NCBI GenBank assembly: GCA_002110485.1
Contig: MOWL01000067.1
Coordinates: forward strand, 3,534,001 to 3,598,000
Source of the DNA: Emergomyces orientalis
Taxonomy: Eukaryota; Ascomycota; Eurotiomycetes; Onygenales; Ajellomycetaceae
Direction: 5' to 3'
Length of the DNA: 64,000 nucleotides
Both the position numbers and the translations under genes were made by a program. Below, piece by piece: positions 58,675 to 64,000 of this stretch. The first letter of the stretch is position 1; the number at the start of each line of letters is the position of its first letter. The notes under the pieces were generated by a model. That model saw only the letters and a list, made by a program, of their open reading frames with translations. It did not search any database and was not told the origin of the DNA.

Positions 58675-61600
58675 TCACAACTTCCAAGTCGTCGGGCCAA
58701 ACTTCTCACCCTCACGGACTGTCTTAAGCGTTGCTTTATATGCATAATCCTAAAGAAACAGAAAAAGGAAAAACATATGTTAGTTTCATTCCAACCGAAT
58801 TTCAAAACAAAATTTTTCTTACCAGTGTCTCATATGGTACCCGATTTCCCCACCAGCTCGGAAATTCCACCTTTGGGAAAGTAAGAGCGAAGAAGATAAC
58901 GATAGTCGCAAGCACTAGCCCCGTATCCAACGCAGCGGATGTAATGTAGTTATAGTTCTGCCACCATCCCGGCCAACGACGACGGATCCAGAAGTTAAAT
59001 ATCAAACCTACAATTGCCCAGGACGCAAAACTTAGGGGAGTAGCACTAAATATTTGCGGAAAGAAACCGTATATGTTAGTGGGGTCCTTTTGTATAAAAA
59101 ATTATAAATGGGGGCGGAAAGGCTGGAAGGTCTCAGGAGTAGAGAAGCGAGAGTGAGAGAAACTTACGGCGGAAGCCATGCCATGGCGCCGAGCATGCTG
59201 TATTATTCTATTAATTTTTGTGCAAACAAAACCGTAGAGGAAAAAGGACGAGGGAAAGAGGGAAAATGGCCACAGCTGTTGTGACGGGTAGAGGTATTGT
59301 TTAGCGGTCAAAACGTACACTGGTGCATTCAATAGACGGGCCGGAGATCGGGGGAACAAGCGAACGAGTACGTAGAAGAGAACTGGAAATAGTGCGCCGA
59401 GTAGCCAGAACCATTGTATTGACTCGTATAAAGAGCCGGGCCCGAACATTCGGTCGGGACCAATCACGCCTGAGATAATAAGACTTGAGTACAGGTTCCA
59501 TTTCGGGAAAGGGATATTTATACTTACCCCAGACGATGGCGGACGAAAAGAATGTTTTCCCGTTAGGACAGGTGAAGCTTGCCGTTTGGGTGCTTTGCAA
59601 TTAAAGTTAGGATCATTAACATACACACATATGTATATAGACTGCGGATTAGCTTACGGTGTGCAAACTCCATCAATATTACCAAGAGTCCAATTCATGA
59701 CTCCTACCTGAACAAATGCGGTCCATATAACAGCAAACACCTGACAAGTAAATGTTGTTTTTGGAGGAATTTTCATGTAATGTGCTAGCTGGGGAGTGCA
59801 TCAGCTTGGTTATGAAATATATAGGTTCTTCACAAAGGGCTTATCGATTTCAGCCATTGCTCTATACAACGAACCTTTAGATCCATGGAAAACGTTTGTC
59901 TGTGGTAGGATTAGCCAAAATCTAGGATGGGGAGAACGAAAAAAAAAAAATGATTACAGCTTACGCTTGACCGAGAGTGTTCGTAGCAAACACTTTGAAG
60001 ACCATAACTCCAATAGCTCTACCAGGGATGAGGAAGCCTCCTATAAAAGGGGATATAACATTAAGCGCTGAGATTGTTAGTACTTGAACCATGATATCAT
60101 ATTTTGGGGCGGAACTCAACAAAGTCTGATGTTTGTTATCGCCATCAGCATGCAAGTCGGGATCTGTTTCGCTTTTAGCAAATGTCCATAAGTAATTAGG
60201 AGATTATGGGTGCATACAACAAAGACCAATCCGATGATGACTGAAACGAAAAAAGCCCACCCTATGATATCACGTAATTTAGCAACCTGAAATTGAGGGG
60301 CAAGGGCAGATGTACAAAAGAGCTAGTTAGCTTACAAGGGAGTTGTGAAGAATATCCTTCGCACGTAGCTAGACCGAATCCCAATGAGACGAGAAATAGT
60401 GTTCCATACCACCATTCTGGGCATTGTGGGTAATTCAGCATCAGCTTCATGTGAATGTCAGATTCCTGATTCTTCGCTGCCTTTAGTCTGTACATGATTT
60501 CCTTCCGATGGAAAAGGATAATGTGTATTATAACAGCGGTGAGAGCGGCAAAAGAGAGCCCATAGTTCAGCGCAAACGTCGGGGGTAAAAACAAGGGGGA
60601 ATACTCCTTGTATTTGGCAACGTCGAATGTAAAATCTGGCCCGAGAATACGGGAGACATTGTAAAAATTTTGGGTGTTGTCAAATATGGAGGATGTGTTA
60701 ATTGGCAAATCTTCGGCGTGCCTATAGAAAGATGAGCTTCGTGAAAACCCTGGATCGATATCAGCTTACTTACAACGCCCCTGAGTAGGTGATGCCAACA
60801 GATGTTATTATCACGAATACTATTAAACCTATCAATGTGTTTACATGCGAATGAGTCGGCGATAACATGGGGCTGAGAAGGTAGCTCGATATGTAACTGA
60901 TGCAACAGATTAATGGCTGTTTTTAAAATTATGCGAGGGAAAAAATTCATACGTCCAATCGAATGTCAACGGGATCAAGGACAAGCCCGTGAATCCGCCG
61001 AATAGCTGGTTAACCACAACGTTATTTGGTTTGATCCCTGAAATACAATGTTAACACACATATAACCAAAGTTTTAAGCACTGTGATTGACTCACATGTT
61101 AAGAAGCAAAATACTGAAAGGCCATTCCAGATAACCCCAGGGAACCTTTTTTTTGGAATAGAAAACCATTAGTTTACATAGCTATGACAGATTGCGAAGG
61201 ATCCGAGAGTGTTTGACTGACCAATAATATACAAACGACGCCAAACCCAAGTACATGAACCAACGGTACCGTGAAATACTCCATCCGTTTGTTATCGAAG
61301 GGTCTAACCCGCTCTTGTCGTGGAGGGCATATAGAAGACTTGTATTGGAAAATACCGCTGGCCACATCATGGAAGACGGCCTGGAAATGTATCGTGAGCA
61401 CTCATCTAGTACACAGAGGCGAGTAGAAATATTTACCAAACACAGAACCGGCGAAACAGCCCGGCTAACGAAATACCAATAAGCTGGCTACTTAGTGTAA
61501 AGAGTAATTGGAACCCCCAACCCATATCGATATTGAAGTATTCTGTTCAAGTATGAGATTTGTGTTTTAGAAACGAGGAGGACAAAATATTTCACAAACA

Positions 61601-62504
61601 GGGGACCCTGACCTTTTCCTTTCAATGCAAGAAGCGCATCGGTACTGTAAGCATAAGTAATGGAAACACTGTTGTCGTTCGTTGGGTTAGCCATCATATT
61701 CAGTTTGTGATCACGGCTATAATCAAAAAGGTTCATTGCAATACTTACTTGGCCATGAGCTATCACACGGAAAATATTAACAAAATCTCCAGTTTCACTT
61801 GAATATAATGGGGGCAGGATATCATACCGTAACAACTGTATGCTCCTTAATCGTAAAAGGTCCAGGGTTAAAGGTCCAACGGAGCCCAAACACGTTGAAC
61901 TCTCTGCGGGGAACGACATTGGCCCAAAAACAACCTATGGGGTACACCAGCCTGATGGAATGGTGAGCACAATCGTAGGTGTTCTCCATGTTGAAAACGA
62001 CAGGCTAACTTACAGTTGAACGACAATGGAAGGAAATGATATTGCAGGGCTCCTGTAAATCATTGTATTTATTAATGAAGCTCTTTAACGCTTGAGTTTG
62101 AGAGCAAATATCTACCTCATGCTTAAGAACATGTTCAAACCACCACCAACGGTGATGAAGAAGAATCCTAGTATCCATGCGCGAACCGTGTTGGCCACCA
62201 ACTCCTCGTCCGTGTTTCGAACGGCTGCACGAACCTCAGGGTATGGGGAATCATCTATGAGTTCCTGTTCAATCGCAGCAGCCTTTTCGGTATCACCAGC
62301 TTCGGCAGCATGGCGAAGGGCGTCAATATGTTCTTGCGGCAAATTTGGATCGAATTGGTGAGACTGCTTGAACTTCTGAATATCCTCCATAGTAGTCGAA
62401 TTTACCTGCCCCCCTAGCTCAGAGGAAATTATATCATCATGATCTGGCTGCTGGCCTTTCATGCGAATACGCAATGCTTGCAATCCCTTTGAAGCCTGAA
62501 CCAT
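58675..62504 (-). CDS. Oligopeptide transporter, OPT family (Isp4/Opt type)
   Basis: Proton-coupled plasma-membrane importer of small peptides. My model has 21 exons on the minus strand and 805 aa, the normal OPT size, with every junction in frame. Exons: 62504-62116, 62052-62014, 61951-61828, 61759-61749, 61668-61613, 61542-61437, 61380-61222, 61145-61096, 61037-60953, 60896-60774, 60721-60336, 60261-60218, 60163-60121, 60067-59965, 59899-59875, 59788-59658, 59592-59528, 59469-59319, 59197-59168, 59045-58823, 58749-58675. Family landmarks appear in order: NPGPFTIKEHTVVTLMANVS, KPNNVVVNQLFGG, MLNYPQCPEWWY, IPTCMLMAITNI, GGFLIPGRAIGVMVFK, GVMNWTL, FTCPNGKTFFSSAIVWG, IGPDRMFGPG, IRRRWPGWWQNYNYITSAALDTG. 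The N-terminus is cytosolic and charged, with about 15 hydrophobic segments. Exon 4 has only 11 nt; exons of 25, 30 and 39 nt also occur. No premature stop was found. Confidence 0.9.
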
Positions 62505-64000
62505 TTTGCAACAATTGCAAGCAAAAAGGTTCACTAAATTAAAGGCTGCTGCTCTTTGTAAACAACCTATCGTTGGGGCATCGTCTGATTTAAGGTATCA
62601 GGCTCGAAACAAACACCGTTGGAACTGGCTTGGTTTAGCTCATCCTAGGGTGGCTATCAATCCGGGGTAGAAGGCGTCTGAGATTCGTGTAGGGTAGTAT
62701 TGTCTACTCTACGTAGAATTGAAGGCCCACTTCGGTCAAAGAAAGGTTCCGTTCGGGCTCAGAATCCGTGTGGTGGTCCGACAAAGAACATAATGGTCAA
62801 TGATAGGTATTTTCAAAGGAGGAGAGTCGTTTCGCCCCTATTTTGTGGGGTAGATGGCCAAAGCACTGGGGTTGTTTAGCAGAAGCCGCCAAAAAACGGA
62901 GCTCCGGGAGGGTCTCTCCCGTCGAACGTTGCATTCCCTGTAGGTCTTGTCTCCTCACGCGTTCGGTGCTTATTCTTTTACCCCTCACTCTACTGCGAAT
63001 GACAGGCTGCCGGGGTGGATGTAGCACGCGCACAAGGTGCAGATATGTCCCGGGCTTGTCCGGCAATAACCTGCGTGCCCATTGTTATTTTTTTGGGGGA
63101 CTCGGGGTTATCAACTACAGCACGTCTAGGCCGACAATATTGTGAATTCCATGAAGCGAAACGTGGACCACGGGGTTGAGGCAGTTATTGGTGGCTTTGG
63201 ACTTGCCTCCACATACAGGTTCATGCACTTGTACAGTACATCTACTGTGCATAGTAGCACAAATCAGAACGCCCAAGGCCCGCTTTCCCTTCCCGGCGAG
63301 CACTCAAGAAGCGACCGGTTAGTTTGTTTTGAACTTCTGACTCAAGTCGCACGAAGATTGACTAGTATTCACCAGCTTGGAGAAACTCCCCGTGGCTGGT
63401 ACAGGTACTAGGGTGTTTTTTGCAGCCAGAAACATGCCTGCAGTGATGTTAACTCATATAAAGAGAAAGCTTTGAAGAAGCCCGCAAGACACATCTGATC
63501 TTGAGTTCCTTCAATACCACATGGATTTCCTTTGTCTGATTAGCGTTAACTGTCTCAGCTGCTGTGGACAAATGTTGTACCAGAAGGGACCGCCAAGTCG
63601 AGCGAAGTTGAGGCTAACCATTGGGTGTTTGGGGATGGTCAAAGCCACAACGTCGATCTACCAGCCTTGGTAATGCTTCTTCCCCCCCCCACCGTGCCGT
63701 CGGCAAATCAATCGGTGAGCCTGAGGCTGAACAACCCTGCAATGATGACCATTTTTTCTTGCTCGGTTTTAAACTCACCTCCTAATATAACCCTCAATCA
63801 CGTGACTGCTGCTGGTCCTTTGATTTCAATTTGCTGAGAAGGGGCCTGGGCTCGGCAAAACAGCCAGGATGAACGGAAGATGTGCATTCGAAAATTTGAG
63901 GCCAAGGTGCCACGTTATGCCAGCTCGGTATTAAATGTGGCTCCTTGGTGAGCGGGGGTTTGACCTGGGGGGAGAGCCAGTGACAAAATCAGGAATATCC
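62505..64000. other. Upstream region of the transporter gene and window end
   Basis: 1.5 kb with no supported gene. An exon-like segment at 63,559-63,669 (37 codons, CTCAG acceptor and GTAATG donor) could belong to a plus-strand gene, but no partner exon was identified. The part next to 62,504 should be the transporter promoter. Confidence 0.4.

Noticed and set aside
1..64000. CRISPR array, bacterial operon or phage-like system
   Set aside because: Spliceosomal introns, fungal gene families and lack of spaced direct repeats rule out a prokaryotic source.

Overview
The window looks like nuclear DNA of a filamentous ascomycete, most likely Eurotiomycetes/Onygenales (an Ajellomycetaceae-type dimorphic mould). 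The grounds are many short GT..AG introns (about 40-130 nt), fungal-specific families (Sec72, Sqt1, GRAM-TBC, a GRAM-VASt lipid-transfer protein, a DH-PH-CNH Rho GEF), wide gene spacing, and one strongly CpG-depleted block of the kind known from repeats in this order. The taxonomic placement is inference; no search was run. Exon boundaries were worked out by hand from splice signals and reading-frame continuity.

Layout. 0.6-4 kb: GRAM-TBC Rab GAP (+). 6.2-11.9 kb: large Rho1 GEF (+). 11.9-18.4 kb: gene-poor stretch with one weak small-protein candidate. 18.4-20.6 kb: 4-coumarate-CoA-ligase-like acyl-CoA synthetase (+). 21.2-22 kb: FAR1/AT-hook DNA-binding protein (+). 23.5-25.1 kb: Sqt1 (+). 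25.9-26.3 kb: small complex I subunit gene, B12/NDUFB3 (-), head-to-head with the Caf1/Pop2 deadenylase (+, to 28.6 kb). 29.7-32.1 kb: copper amine oxidase (+), convergent with a secreted pepsin-like protease (-, 32.5-34 kb). 35.9-36.8 kb: unknown protein (+). 37.3-37.9 kb: Sec72 (+). 38.55 kb: tRNA-Glu(CTC). 39.8-43.8 kb: Lam-type GRAM-VASt protein (-). 45.4-46.4 kb: a small, apparently young non-autonomous Ty1/copia element. 46.6-48.7 kb: MIT-domain coiled-coil protein (+). 49.6-52.2 kb: NIPA/DUF803 transporter (-). 53.6-55 kb: dead SRPK-like kinase pseudogene (+). 55.3-56.3 kb: CpG-depleted AT-rich island. 56.4-58.2 kb: WDR70 homologue (-). 58.7-62.5 kb: 21-exon oligopeptide transporter (-). 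The last 1.5 kb has no convincing gene.

Most genes are unrelated housekeeping functions (vesicle traffic, cell-wall Rho signalling, ribosome assembly, ER translocation, mRNA decay, respiration, membrane-contact-site lipid transfer). Three could share a nutritional theme: secreted protease, peptide importer and amine oxidase all serve nitrogen acquisition, but they are not clustered as a pathway. I found no undescribed multi-gene system. The most unusual items are the complete miniature copia element with identical LTRs, the CpG-depleted island beside a decayed kinase gene, and the 11-nt micro-exon in the transporter gene.
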